From: Dugong dugon
Lineage: Eukaryota; Chordata; Mammalia; Sirenia; Dugongidae
DNA: 64,000 bases
Assembly: GCA_030035585.1 (NCBI GenBank)
Contig: CM057462.1
Span: 120,647,234-120,711,233 of the forward strand
Direction of reading: 5' to 3'
Part shown: one piece after another, positions 10,914-21,070 of the stretch
How the letters are laid out: each line of letters starts with the position of its first letter
Position numbering within the stretch: the stretch's first letter is position 1
The notes under the pieces: model-generated
Seen by the model: only the letters and a program-made list of their open reading frames with translations
Told to the model about the DNA's origin: nothing
Database searches by the model: none
Position numbers and translations under genes: made by a program

Positions 10914-11047
10914 GTAATGCCCTTATTAAATGTGGAGAAACGCAAAAACGAATTGGAACAGCAGACAGAGAACTGATTCAAACATCAGCCTTAAATTTTC
11001 TCACTCCTTTAAGAAATTTTATAGAAGGAGATTACAAAACAATTGCT
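10914..11047 (+). CDS. SH3GLB1: SH3GLB1 exon 4, N-BAR domain residues 115-159
   Basis: 134 bp; acceptor CTCCTTTGCAG, donor GTGAGT. GT completes Gly115, then 44 codons from NALIKCGETQKRIGTADREL to EGDYKTIA. The segment continues the long BAR-domain helices. Thr145 (ACT at 11003-11005) lies in TPLR, matching the CDK5 site (T-P-x-R) reported for endophilin B1 in neurons and linked to starvation- and toxin-induced autophagy. The frame runs on for a few codons into the intron, but the GT at 11048 and the join to KERKLL in exon 5 fix the end. Confidence 0.97.
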
Positions 11048-11475
11048 GTGAGTTGGAAAATGTCTTCCCTCCCTTTTTTTAAAATAAAATAATTTAGATT
11101 GATGTACCTGTAGTTTTTAATAAATAGTTTGTCCTCTTAGTGATGAATTTGAAAGCTTTTAACTGTGTAGGTATAGGCGATAGGAAGAATCAAAAAATCT
11201 AGCCAATTGCATATTCAGCAGAACCCAAAACTAAACCAAAATAAAGGAGTTTAGTTAACATTGATTCCATTTTTGTGACCTTGCAGTGTTATTAAGATGG
11301 CTTTACATCCATTCTCCTTCATTATCAGCATTAAAATCTATAGAGAGATTTCTGGAATTAAGTTATGTGAAAGTATAGTACAAAATGTCACGATGGCATA
11401 GCCAGGGACCTAATCAGTGGAAGGTGTTTTTGTAGCTATTAAACTCCCTGTATTTTTGTATCTGTAGAAGTTTAT
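11048..11475. other. Intron 4, no recognisable feature
   Basis: AT-rich, no exon or repeat assigned. Confidence 0.45.
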
Positions 11476-11477
11476 TG

Positions 11478-11690
11478 AAGTCCCTGGGTGGTGCAGATGG
11501 TTAAGTGCTGGACTACTAAGTGAAAAGTTGGTGGTTCAAACCCACCCAAAGGCACCTCAGAAATAAGTCCTGGCTGTCTGTTTCTGAAAGGTCACAGCCT
11601 TGAAAACCCTATGGAATAGTTTACTCTGCACACATGGGATCACCATAAGTCGGAATATTGATTCCCCGGCAACTAACAAAAACAAGTGTA
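11478..11690 (+). mobile_element. AfroSINE, divergent long subfamily
   Basis: Head AGTCCCTGGGTGGTGCAGATGG, B-box region GGTTCAAACCCACCCAAAGG, then AGTCCTGGCTGTCTGTTTCTG and tail AAGTCGGAATATTGATTC. It shares the CACCCAAAGGCACCTCAG segment with the reversed copies at 25470 and 29288, and differs there from the CAGCTGCTCC type, so it belongs to a separate subfamily. Confidence 0.85.
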
Positions 11691-11925
11691 TTATCTTCTT
11701 CTTACGCTTCCATGTTTTATTGCTGACTTATAAGAAATAAATATTGTATCATTTTCTTTCCCAAACCTAATCTGTTAATTTCTGTATTTTTTAGTTTAAC
11801 TTGTTTTGTAGGTCATGAAGAGTAATCCAGGTGAGGTTTTTTTCTGACATTTTTGCAAAGCTGTTCTTTATTGTAAATTCTGCTTCAGACTTGTTAATTT
11901 GTAGATTTCTTATCACAAAACATTA

Positions 11926-13022
11926 TAGAAATTCACTACGTTTACATGTGTTATTGACTATGCAAAGGCATTCGACTGTGGATAATAACACATTATGGGT
12001 AACATTGCAAAGAATGGGAATTCCAGAACACTTAATTGTGCTCATGAGGAACCTGTACTTAGACCAACAGGCAGTCGTTTGAACAGAACAAGGGGATACT
12101 GCATGGTTTAAAGTCAGGAAAGCTGTGCATTAGGTTGTATCCATTCACCATACCTATTCAGTCTGTATACTGAGCAAATAATCCAAGAAGCTGGGCTATA
12201 TGAAGAAGAACGCGGCATAAGGCTTAGAGCAAGTCTCATTAACAGCCTGCGATATGCAGATGACACAACCTTGCTTGCTGAAAGTGAAGAGGACTTAAAG
12301 CACTTACTGATGAAGATCAAAGATTATAGCCTTCAGTATGGATTACACCTCAACATAAAACAAAAATCCTCACAACTGTACCAATAAGCAACATCATGAT
12401 AAATGGAGAAAAGATTGAAGTTGTCAAGGATTTCATTTTATTTGGATCCGCAGTCAACGCCAATGGAAGCAGCAGTTAAGAAATAAATGATGCATTGCAT
12501 TGGGCAGATCTGCTGCAAAAGATCTCTTTAAAGTGTTGAAAAGCAAAGATGTCACCTTGAAGACTTAAGTTGCAACTGACCCCAGCCACAGTGTTTTCGA
12601 TTGCCTCATATGCATTGGAAAGCTGGACGATGAATAAGGAAGACCGAAGAAGAATTGACGCCTTTGAATTGTGGTGTTGGCAAAGAATATTGAATATACC
12701 ATGGACTGCCAAAAGAACAAACAAATCTGTCTTGGAGAAAGTATAGCCAGAATCCTCATTAGAAGCAAGGATGGCGAGACTTCGTCTCACGTACTTTGGA
12801 CATGTTATCAGGAGGGATCAGTCCCTGGAGAACGACATCGTGCTTGGTAAAGCAGAGGATCAGCAGAAAAGAGGAAGACCCTCAGTGAGATGGATTGACA
12901 CAGTGGCTGCAACAATGGGCTCAAACATTGCAACAATTCTGAGGATGGCACAGGACCAGGCAGTGTTTCGTTCAGTTGTACATAAGGTCACTATGAGTTG
13001 AAATCGACTCAACAACAATGGA
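11926..13022 (+). mobile_element. RTE LINE (BovB-like), 5'-truncated
   Basis: Carries a decayed RTE reverse transcriptase 3' half. A YADD polymerase signature (TATGCAGATGAC at 12253-12264) is followed by TTLLAESEEDL, then the KVLKSKDVTLKT region near 12530-12570, the FGHVIRR C-terminal motif near 12796-12816 and the tail GAAATCGACTCAACAACAATG. Frames are broken by shifts and stops (for example TGA near 12080). No endonuclease remains. Relative to the copy at 25909-28555 it is missing the 5' half. Confidence 0.9.
12771..13001 (+). pseudogene. RTE polyprotein C-terminal fragment
   Basis: An open stretch of 76 codons reading MARLRLTYFGHVIRR...LGKAEDQQKRGRPSVRW, the conserved C-terminal region of RTE/BovB proteins (also at 25936-26412 minus and 51963-52313 plus). 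It is a remnant of the element above, not a host gene. Confidence 0.85.
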
Positions 13023-13239
13023 TTTATTTGTGGGAATACGCATATTTGACCTCAGAGGAAGAACCACCAAGTTAAAATATGATTTAAAAGAAATTGTCAG
13101 TAGGATGAAATTTGTTGTATAGAATCCATCTAGGAATTAATAAAGTGAGAAAAAATTCTTAAACCAGAAGGTCAACAATTACTCTAAAGCAAGATGAGAA
13201 GATAAGGGAGCCAGGGAAACCAGAGCACTGGAGATGGAA

Positions 13240-13400
13240 CAACTAGAATGCAATTACAGAGAAGGTTGAGACACTGTTAAAAATGTAACTAATATCACTG
13301 AACAGTTTGTATAGAAAAATTGTCAAATGTGAACCTAATTTTCTGGGTAAACTTTCACCGAAAACACAATGAAATTTTATTAAGAAAGAAAAAATTCTTA
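13240..13400 (+). mobile_element. L1-like 3' tail fragment
   Basis: Short piece with the order CACTGAACAGTTTGTATAG then AAACTTTCACCGAAAACACA then an A-rich end, resembling the L1 tails at 16860-16967 and 62086-62160. Weak match. Confidence 0.4.
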
Positions 13401-13652
13401 TAAACTTACCTACTGTACAGAAGTTTGAAGTTCCCAAGAGGAATTCTAAGATGCCATGCTAATGTTTACTCATTATTAATTCTTTAAATTTGAAATTCTG
13501 TTTTGGAGTAGTTGAGTTTTATTCAGTACTGGGGCACATTAAAAGCAGTCTGCCCAGTCCTTGAGGTAGATCACACAGAGTGTCAAGGAATCCTGCCCTA
13601 GGCCCATACCGCCTTCACCATAGGCACTTCCAGGATAATCTTTAATAGTTTA

Positions 13653-13825
13653 AAATGGGATTTCTCAACCTTGGCACTGCTGACATTTTGAACAGGATAA
13701 TTCTTCACTGGGGAGCTCTCCTGCATTGTAGGATACTTAACAGCATACTGGGTATGCTGGGTAGAGTCCAGTAACGTTGCTCCTCCCAGTTGTGACAACC
13801 AAATGTGCCCTGAGGAGCAAAATCA
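13653..13825 (-). mobile_element. MER20-type hAT-Charlie MITE
   Basis: On the plus strand the text runs TTTCTCAACCTTGGCACTGC, GACATTTTGAACAGGATAAT, CATTGTAGGATACTTAACAG, CCCAGTTGTGACAACCAAA and CTGAGGAGCAAAATCA: the reverse complement of MER20 in its usual order. Confidence 0.8.
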
Positions 13826-14092
13826 CAAAATATCAAAACTAATATTCCTTTGTTTCTACCATTGCCTGACATTGTTTCTAGATTTTAGTACATCTAGAAT
13901 GTCTCGATCATTTTAGAAATGAAATCACTAAGAAAAGGTGTCAGAAACCTAAATGGTCACTTTATAGCCAATTTGTAATCATAGATTTTTTTTTTCCAGA
14001 TGATACATACATTTATTGGAAATCATATTTTAAATGTGTATGTTCTTAACTGGATTTTAGCATCTTTAGCCTTTATTTTTTTATATTTATAG

Positions 14093-14185
14093 AAAGAAAG
14101 GAAACTGTTACAAAATAAGAGACTGGATTTGGATGCTGCAAAAACCAGACTGAAAAAGGCAAAAACTGCAGACACTAGAGCTTCA
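14093..14185 (+). CDS. SH3GLB1: SH3GLB1 exon 5, N-BAR domain residues 160-190
   Basis: 93 bp, phase 0 at both ends; acceptor TTTATAG, donor GTAAGT. Codes KERKLLQNKRLDLDAAKTRL then KKAKTADTRAS. As I recall human reads KAKAAETRNS at the end, so the last ten residues carry several substitutions; the rest looks identical. This helix ends exactly where the alternative exons 6 and 7 enter. In the ubiquitous form exon 5 joins directly to exon 8 (S190 to S191). Confidence 0.97.
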
Positions 14186-16484
14186 GTAAGTATTGTTTTT
14201 TAATGGAAAACATTTTAGGTTAATAACTTTAAGATTTATAAAATCATTTTAGTAATGTACTATGCAAAATAATGTCTGTTATTGATACTAGAATATATAA
14301 CTTTAAGGTCTTGTTTTTGTGCTTTTTAAACAAACTTATCAGATCTTAATACAGCCAAATGAGTACAAAGTAGCCATATCAAGAGGCAATATTCTTATTT
14401 CAGTGATATAGCGGTTGCTAGAAACAATTATCACTCCTAAAGCTGTGTCACATTCTTTAAATATCCTTAGTGGTGGCAACAAATGTCTTTTGAAGATAGG
14501 TTTATTGTATTTGAAGATAGCAGAAAAGATAGTAATTTAGATGAGAATAATTCGTGTTTAAGAATACTTGTGTGTGACTTAAAAATTAGGTGTGACTTTT
14601 TTTCCACATATGACTCAAACTGACTGAGGGAAGGGTCAAAGGATAGTTCCAAAAACATTCCAACAGTGGCAGCATGGGCTTCCAGATGGCTCTTTTGAAA
14701 GGGAGCAAACCCATTTTGGATAAATAAGTTCTGGTATATTTTTCAGAAAATCAACCTCAAGATAGCCTTTTATAGTTGAATAAGTGTGTATTTCATTATT
14801 CTAAAATAATATAAATATATAAAATAATAATCTGATGATTTTATATGTATCTTTCTTAAAAGGCTTTATTTATAACCTAATAGTTCTGTCTCTATCTCAA
14901 TTCTAAAGCTTGAAGAGATTAATCAGAGTTGAATTGGGCAGTATAGTGTAAGAGAGTACAGTGTAAACAAGTATGAATTTATTACAAGAAGCTAACGAGT
15001 TAATTCTTAATTTGAGTTATGGGGCATGTTTTGTTAAGAGGCACGTTATTCTCACTACCCTTTCTCTGTGCCCAACCCACTACCACTGCCATCATCAAGA
15101 ATCATTGCCTTAATGAGCTTATAACCACAGTATTGGTTGAAGTCTGTGGTAGCTCTTTTGTATTGGGAAAGAAAAGATTGAGAATTGGTTTACAGTGAAA
15201 TTTAAAACTGGTAATTTGGTGTTGGACAGTGATGTCCCTCATGAGACTACCCCAACAGCTTATAGGAACAGAATAAGTTATTTGTTCTAAAGTGTTCCCC
15301 TTTTAGAGATTTTGTATTAGCTACTGTGGGAGAAGAGCTATCTTTGACATTAATTCCAAAAACTCACCTCTGATTTCATTGTGACATATCATCATGAACA
15401 GTCTAACTTCTTTAAATAGGCTTTCTTTAGAATCAGAACTTAAAAAATGAGTACTATAGATGGCAAGAGACTCTAAATTAGAATTTATATTCATTTCTAC
15501 TTGCTAATAAGTTTTTATAGTAAAATATAAATTGGTTTTTAAGATACTAATTCATAATCAGATAAAAAATGTTCAGATAAACAAGGATCATTTGGAAATA
15601 AATGTTTGAATTAGAATAGAATCATTTAATTCAAAATGCCTACGTGTGTCCAGTGATTATGGAATAAGAATATTGTTATTAAGTTTCAGTACAAAATTTT
15701 GTTGAGCAAGGATTGTTACAGGATAATGATAGTCTACTTTTTTAACTTAGAAAAGTACCAGAAAGCACACAGATTTAACAGTATGCAGAGTCTTTTGGTT
15801 ATTCTAAATTATTTTCCCATTACAATTAAAATATATAAGAACTAAATATATAATACTGGACCTAAATATGTAATACTGGACAAATTTTGAGAGAAGTTTC
15901 CCTTTCATATATCCAGAAAAAAATCTTAACAATTTTCTGTGTTGTCTATTTTGAGGACAAATTTTTTTCCATGGAAATTTATGTTTAAAATTTAAATGAA
16001 TTACAATTCAAATGATTTTATTCAACAATGTCATTTATAAACAGCTTTTCTAGAATTTATATATTATGTAAAATGAAATTTAACTACAGCCAAATATTAA
16101 AAGTATTAGTCTAGACAAAGAAAACCACATTCCTTATTTAAGTCTGAAATACTTTGGAAAAGAATAGCCCTCTTAGCTTCTTACTACATAAAGCCTTAAG
16201 GCATACCTATATTTGGTGATCGTTTTTCTTTTTTCTGTATTTCTCTTTCATGTACTTGAAGAATACAGAAAAATAGAAACCACTAGGGGTTTGGTTGTTG
16301 GTTTTTTTTTTTCCCCCCTCCTTTGACATATTTCCTGATTCATACTTAGCAGCTAAAAGGACTGCTGTAACCCCAGGCTTTCTTTGATTTCACTTCTTTA
16401 TTAATTTCCATGGATTGATTGTTTAGAGACTAGTTAATTCTCTACTAGTAAGGTTTGAGACCTGTGCATATCAGTACTTTCTTT
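14186..16484. other. Intron 5, left part, no recognisable feature
   Basis: Strongly AT-rich. I see no exon, no SINE and no clear LINE piece in this stretch. Confidence 0.45.
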
Positions 16485-16496
16485 AAAAATTCATTT

Positions 16497-16967
16497 ACAA
16501 TAGAGAGTCCTGCACAGAGTAGGAGAAAAATGCAGAACAAAATTCAGATTCACAAAAAAGACTAGACTTACTGGTCTGACAGACTGGAGAAACCCCCAAG
16601 ACTATGGCCCCTGACACTCTGCTAACTCAGAACTGAAACCACTCCTGCAGCTCGCTTTTCAGGGCTCCAGACAAAGACTGGACAGGCCTATAAAACAAAC
16701 AGTCACACATGTGAGGAACGTGCTTCTTAACTCAGTCAAATATACGGGAATAAGTAGGCAGCTCCTGCCCAAAAGCAAAATGAGAAGGCAGGAAGGGACA
16801 GGAAGACTAAAGAATGGGCCCAGGGAACCCAAGGTGGAAAGAGGGAGAGTGCGGTCACACTGAGGGGATTGCAACCAATGTCACGAAACAATATGTGTAT
16901 AAATTTTTGAATGAGAAAGTAACTTGAGCTGTAAACTTTCACCTAAAGCACACTAAAAATTTTTTTA
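16497..16967 (+). mobile_element. L1 3' end, 5'-truncated, with target-site duplication
   Basis: About 470 bp of the same L1 3' UTR as at 48700-49140 (AGACTTACTGGTCTGACAGA, ATGTGTATAAATTTTTGAAT, GTAAACTTTCACCTAAAGC) ending in poly(A). AAAAATTCATTT occurs at 16485-16496 and 16968-16979, flanking the element: a 12-bp target-site duplication. Confidence 0.92.
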
Positions 16968-16979
16968 AAAAATTCATTT

Positions 16980-18201
16980 GTTCCGTAGTCTCTCATGACC
17001 TCTTTTTATACTCTATACTTACTGAATACCTATTTTGTGCAAGATACTCTGCTGTGGAGAAGTTCATAGGTAAATAATGCAAAATCTCTGCTGCCCGTAG
17101 TTCACAGTACAATGTAGTACAGTAAACTTTTTGATGGTTTATCCCTTTATCAGTAAAAAAACTTTCTACATGTACTCAGTATTGCTACTTTACTAACTTA
17201 TTTTATTAGTTAGCATGTTGAAAAATGGTAAAGGACTAGAAGAGCAACATCAAAGGCAATTTCTCAAAAATATACCAGTTGAGCAAAAACGAGAAAACTT
17301 ATACTTTGTTTCATGGTGAACAAAAATACACTATTCAGAAGTTGTATTATGATAAAACTTAACGTCACGGGGCAAAGAGAACGTATAACTTCTACATGTA
17401 AATTACAAAGCACTGACATTGATTAATGTAAGCTTATCTTTCTTAAACTTTTTTTTTTTATTATTTTAGAGTTCTGTTAATGGGAAGAAAAAAATCAGCT
17501 GGTTTCAAAGCTGTCCGGTATTTAGAGGTTTAGGCCTCTGTTATTTTTTGGCATCCAAATATTATGGAAAATAGATCTTCAAGTAACCTAATACAGCAGA
17601 TGTGTCCCTCTGCCCACTTAAGCATTTCCACAGTGGTCTAAATATTTAATCTGTAAACTGAGTGAATTTATAGCACCATCATATAGCCTTACTTATATAT
17701 GTACACGTCAGAATTTAAAGTTTATTGGAAATACAAGGGTTGACATGCCTTTCATATTTCTTCAGGGTATGCCAAGGCCTGGCTGAGGCGATTGAAAAGA
17801 GAAAGTGGTTGAAGGCATCATAAATTCATAAAATAGAAATGATCTTTGAATAGGGAAGTTGTGAGTAGGCAGCAGGGCTTTCATAGTTGAAAACGTAATA
17901 AAAATTTTAGGTAACTATGGCAGATTTTAAAGTGATGCGTCTTCCCTAAATGGTTCTACTTTAAAATCAAGCATCAGCATGTTTTTTGTTTTTTGAAAAT
18001 TTGAATGATTTAGAAAAATTGAATAGGTACCACTATGCATAGAACAGTATAGTTTTTCTTGTTTTGTTTTTTTAAAGTAGAGAAACTTTTTTATCAGCTC
18101 CTTTAATACTTATTTAGTGTGTTCTTTATTGTGCAGAAGTAACTTGTTTCCCTGTATTCATTGGTATAATGTGTTCTTTGTCTCTTACCTATGCACTTAA
18201 G
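16980..18201. other. Intron 5, right part, no recognisable feature
   Basis: AT-rich intron running up to alternative exon 6. The polypyrimidine tract TTCTTTGTCTCTTACC lies at about 18175-18190. Confidence 0.45.
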
Positions 18202-18240
18202 CAACTAAACTCAACTCGCCTTGAAGGAGATAACATTATG
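18202..18240 (+). CDS. SH3GLB1: SH3GLB1 alternative exon 6, short form (13 codons)
   Basis: 39 bp in phase 0, coding QLNSTRLEGDNIM; acceptor TGCACTTAAG, donor GTAAAT at 18241. Its length is a multiple of three, so including or skipping it keeps the frame. It inserts between residues 190 and 191, inside the N-BAR domain. As I recall, mammalian neuron-enriched isoforms of endophilin B1 carry an insert here (13 + 8 from exon 7 = 21 residues for the b form). Because the frame stays open past 18240, a second donor lengthens the exon (next entry). The coding sequence is unmistakably conserved, with one change from the human SARLEG as I remember it. Confidence 0.88.
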
Positions 18241-18288
18241 GTAAATTTCTCTTACATGCTCAACTTCCTGCATGTAAAATGGCTGAAG
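18202..18288 (+). CDS. SH3GLB1: SH3GLB1 alternative exon 6, long form (29 codons)
   Basis: Using the GT at 18289 (AAG|GTTTGT) instead of the one at 18241 adds 48 bases, 16 in-frame codons reading VNFSYMLNFLHVKWLK with no stop. Total insert 29 residues, matching the size I recall for the c isoform; together with exon 7 it would be 37. The extension is strikingly hydrophobic (V, F, Y, M, L, F, L, V, W, L) and might act as an extra membrane-contacting segment; that role is inference. The donor is weaker than consensus, consistent with regulated use. Confidence 0.75.
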
Positions 18289-18704
18289 GTTTGTTGGCCT
18301 ACTGTGTTTTATACATCTTAAATAAAGTGTCTTCTCTTGCTATTAGCAGCATTTAAAAGTCTAAAATAGTCTATACTCTAACAAAAAATACTGGCTGAAG
18401 TGATATTGGAGCTTGAAGAAAAGAAATTGTATATTCTAATTGCCAGACGTATTGGCTATGCCAAATACAGATTTTAGAATCTGAATTTATATATACATAT
18501 ATAATGCCTTTTTATACCCAATAAAGGATGTTAGTTTAGCTGGCGTTTTGTATTTTCAGTTTTGACCAAGAAAATTGACAAGATTTACTTTACTTAGAGA
18601 AAGGTGGAAGCATTAATTATCATGAAATACGCAAACTGACTTTGCTTATCAGTAGCTTCAGTTTTTACCTTGTTTTCACCCTAACTCAACAAAGAATTTA
18701 TTTT
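18289..18704. other. Intron 6, left part
   Basis: AT-rich intronic sequence, nothing recognised. Confidence 0.45.
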
Positions 18705-19235
18705 GCTATTCCAGGGCCAAGACCAGTGGCATCGGTAGGGTTGGTGTCACCCCCCACCTCCACTGGGGCAGGCTGGCCAGCAACCCCTCCTCCGTGGGTG
18801 GCGTAGCCCCAGCCCCGCACAGAGCTGAGTGCCTTACTGCACAGCCTGCCCATCCAGAACCCGCACCCCATCCCTACTGTGGCTCCCCACAGCTCCTCAC
18901 CTCTCCTATTGGCCAAGACAGAGACCCTCCTCTCCATGCAGTGGTGGGCACCCACGGTCCAGCCACCCGCACACAGACTGGTGGGTGATGGGACGGGTGA
19001 TGGTGGTGGTGATGACGAGTTACCACACTGGATGATAGGTAAAACCAACCCTAGTGACACCATTGCCTTGGCGGCCCCTCCTCTGGCTATGCCAGCCCAC
19101 CCACCGCTGCCACTGCTGCCACCACAGAGCTTGTCATTTTGGTGTCACCCCCTCTGACAGTGTCTGGAGGTGCGGTCCTTACCCTTAGAACTTGCCCCCC
19201 CCCCCCCCCCCCCCGGTGACACCACTGGCAAAGAA
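18705..19235. repeat. GC-rich island bounded by inverted motifs
   Basis: About 530 bp, much richer in G+C than the intron around it. The left edge has CCAGTGG (18723-18729) and GGTGTCACC (18743-18751); the right edge has GGTGACACCACTGG (19215-19228), the inverse of both joined. Inner copies of the motif occur at 19054-19061 (reverse) and 19141-19149 (forward). It contains 20 consecutive C before the right edge. Open frames here (for example 18698-19063 minus) look like composition effects, with no family resemblance. Probably a dispersed, possibly lineage-specific element of unknown type. Confidence 0.55.
19195..19214 (+). repeat. Run of 20 C
   Basis: Uninterrupted cytosines from 19195 to 19214, at the right edge of the GC-rich island. 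Confidence 0.95.
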
Positions 19236-20442
19236 GTCTAGCAGTTTAGGTATTCTGTAGTGGCCAAGTCCATTCCCCATCCAGTCCCAACTCACTTAAT
19301 AAAGGTGCAGAATAGTGATAGTCTTGGGTAAGAATCAGGAATGAGAATTGTTCTATATTATCCAGTGTATATATTGAGCTCAATTTGAGGAAATTATTGA
19401 GATGTTCGAAATTACTGATTTTTTTTTAACCAAGTAGAAAAATCTGAGCATAGCCAAAAAGTTCATAAATGTTAGCCAATAAAAATTAAGATACAGTGTT
19501 TGATATTATACTCTAGATAATACCAAATACTTCAGTAGAGGTGGCATGAAATCTACAGTAGAGTTAATAATAAATTGGCAGTTGATTGCTTTTATCCCAG
19601 TAGCATTGAACTAAAAGCAGGAAAAAAAAATCCTTGTAATCAGAAAGATTTTACAGAATATGTAAAATTATTTTTTAGTTTTTGTTTTTTAACTACTGTA
19701 ACTATTGAAGCCCTGGGTAAATTAGGGCTTTTCTTAGATAGCAAGAGAATGCATCCTTTTATTTCCATTGTCCTGTCTGTTAGGTAAATGTAAAAGTGTG
19801 AGAATTTCAGTCATTGCTAATTTATAAATCATAGGTTTCTTTTGTCTTAATGTGAAAAACGCCTCCAAAACAATTGGCAGGACTCTTATGTCTTATTTAT
19901 CAGGTTTTTTTTTTTTAACTACTGATTCCATTTACTTACTTAAGAAGTATTTACTTTGGTAATTTTAAATTTATTATATCTCAAGTTTTATTGTGCCCTT
20001 CCCCACCCCAGAAAAAGCTGTATAAATCTTCACTGTCCATTTATCCTCGCTTTATTTTAATTTCCTAAAATTCTAGAATTTTAGACCTAAATAAGACATT
20101 ATAAATCATGTAGTACAAACATCCAGTTTTACAGATGAGTAAATTAGAGTTGTGAGGTTAGATATTCCCAATTTGGGAGAATGTATTTTTATTAACCTAC
20201 GGAATTAATATAAGATTTAAAAATTTGGTAGTATGGATAGATACCAATGTATACTTTCACAGTATATTAAACTTTATTGATTTAGTTACTAATGTATTTT
20301 ATCTCTTAATATGATTCTAGAGAAGGAGAATATGCCAGTTGAATTAAAATACTTACATTTTTTTATACTAAGTTGTAGAAAATGTTAAATTCCAACTTTC
20401 TTTCATGCTCTATATTTTTCTCTAATTTTTAATGCTGGCTAG
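19236..20442. other. Intron 6, right part
   Basis: AT-rich. A weak ancient-SINE-like phrase (CCAGTTTTACAGATGAGTAA near 20121-20140) is probably a MIR or L2 scrap. Otherwise nothing recognised. Confidence 0.45.
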
Positions 20443-20466
20443 ATTTGGGCAGAGGAAGTGACAAAA
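20443..20466 (+). CDS. SH3GLB1: SH3GLB1 alternative exon 7, 24-nt microexon
   Basis: Eight codons, IWAEEVTK, in phase 0; acceptor TGCTGGCTAG, donor GTAAGT. At 24 bases it falls in the microexon class (27 nt or less). It follows exon 6 in known neuron-enriched isoforms of endophilin B1. The coding sequence matches the human peptide as I remember it exactly. Inclusion with exon 6 adds 21 residues in the BAR domain. Too short to appear as an open reading frame; recognised by sequence and splice sites. Confidence 0.9.
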
Positions 20467-20704
20467 GTAAGTAAATCATTAAATTACAGAATTATGAAAC
20501 AAGAATTTAATTGTTATTGATTTGGTTAATATTTATTGGGCAGCAGCCATGGGGCCAGTCACAGTCTGTGTAACTGTATCTTGCAAAATCTGGAAATCAT
20601 CATGGGGAAAGCTCAGATCTGTGTACTAGTAGCAGCTCCACAGAGCAGTAGAACAATATTGCAGGGATGTGCTTTGCACATTTCTGATATATCCTAAGTG
20701 CTTA
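20467..20704. other. Intron 7, left part
   Basis: No recognised feature between the microexon and the inverted-repeat element. Confidence 0.4.
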
Positions 20705-21070
20705 CTACAGACAGTCCCCTGGCTACGAACATCCGACTTACCTACAACCTGTAGTTATGAACCAACCCCCATGAAGCCTATTATATTAAAAATTCGAAGT
20801 GCGTAAAACAATGGTTTGTATAACAGACGGTCGCTACTTTGCATTGCTCATCAAAGCATTATTACTGTATTATGTAGAAGATGTTTTAGTGTATCTGGAA
20901 GTGTTTCATGTTTTTTATGCATAGGAAGGTACACTGTGCACTATATACTAAGACAGACATTTGACTGACGTTAGCTATGAACCGTACCTAACTGTTCCAA
21001 CTTACATACAAATTCAACTTAAAGACAGACTTAGGAACAGAACTCATTCGTAATCTGGGGACTACCTTTA
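20705..21070. mobile_element. MITE with Tigger-like inverted ends
   Basis: About 360 bp. The left end reads CAGTCCCCTGGCTACGAAC (from 20712) and the right end, inverted, reads TAGTCCCCAGATTACGAAT (21065 back to 21047): an imperfect terminal inverted repeat. A similar start (CAGT..GTCCCCGACTTACGA) is typical of some Tigger (pogo) non-autonomous elements, so I infer that superfamily. No coding capacity. Confidence 0.65.

Noticed and set aside
18698-19063. 121-codon minus frame and overlapping plus frames in the GC-rich island
   Set aside because: Long frames are expected in GC-rich DNA; Pro/Gly/Ser-rich translations without a family, no splice or start support.
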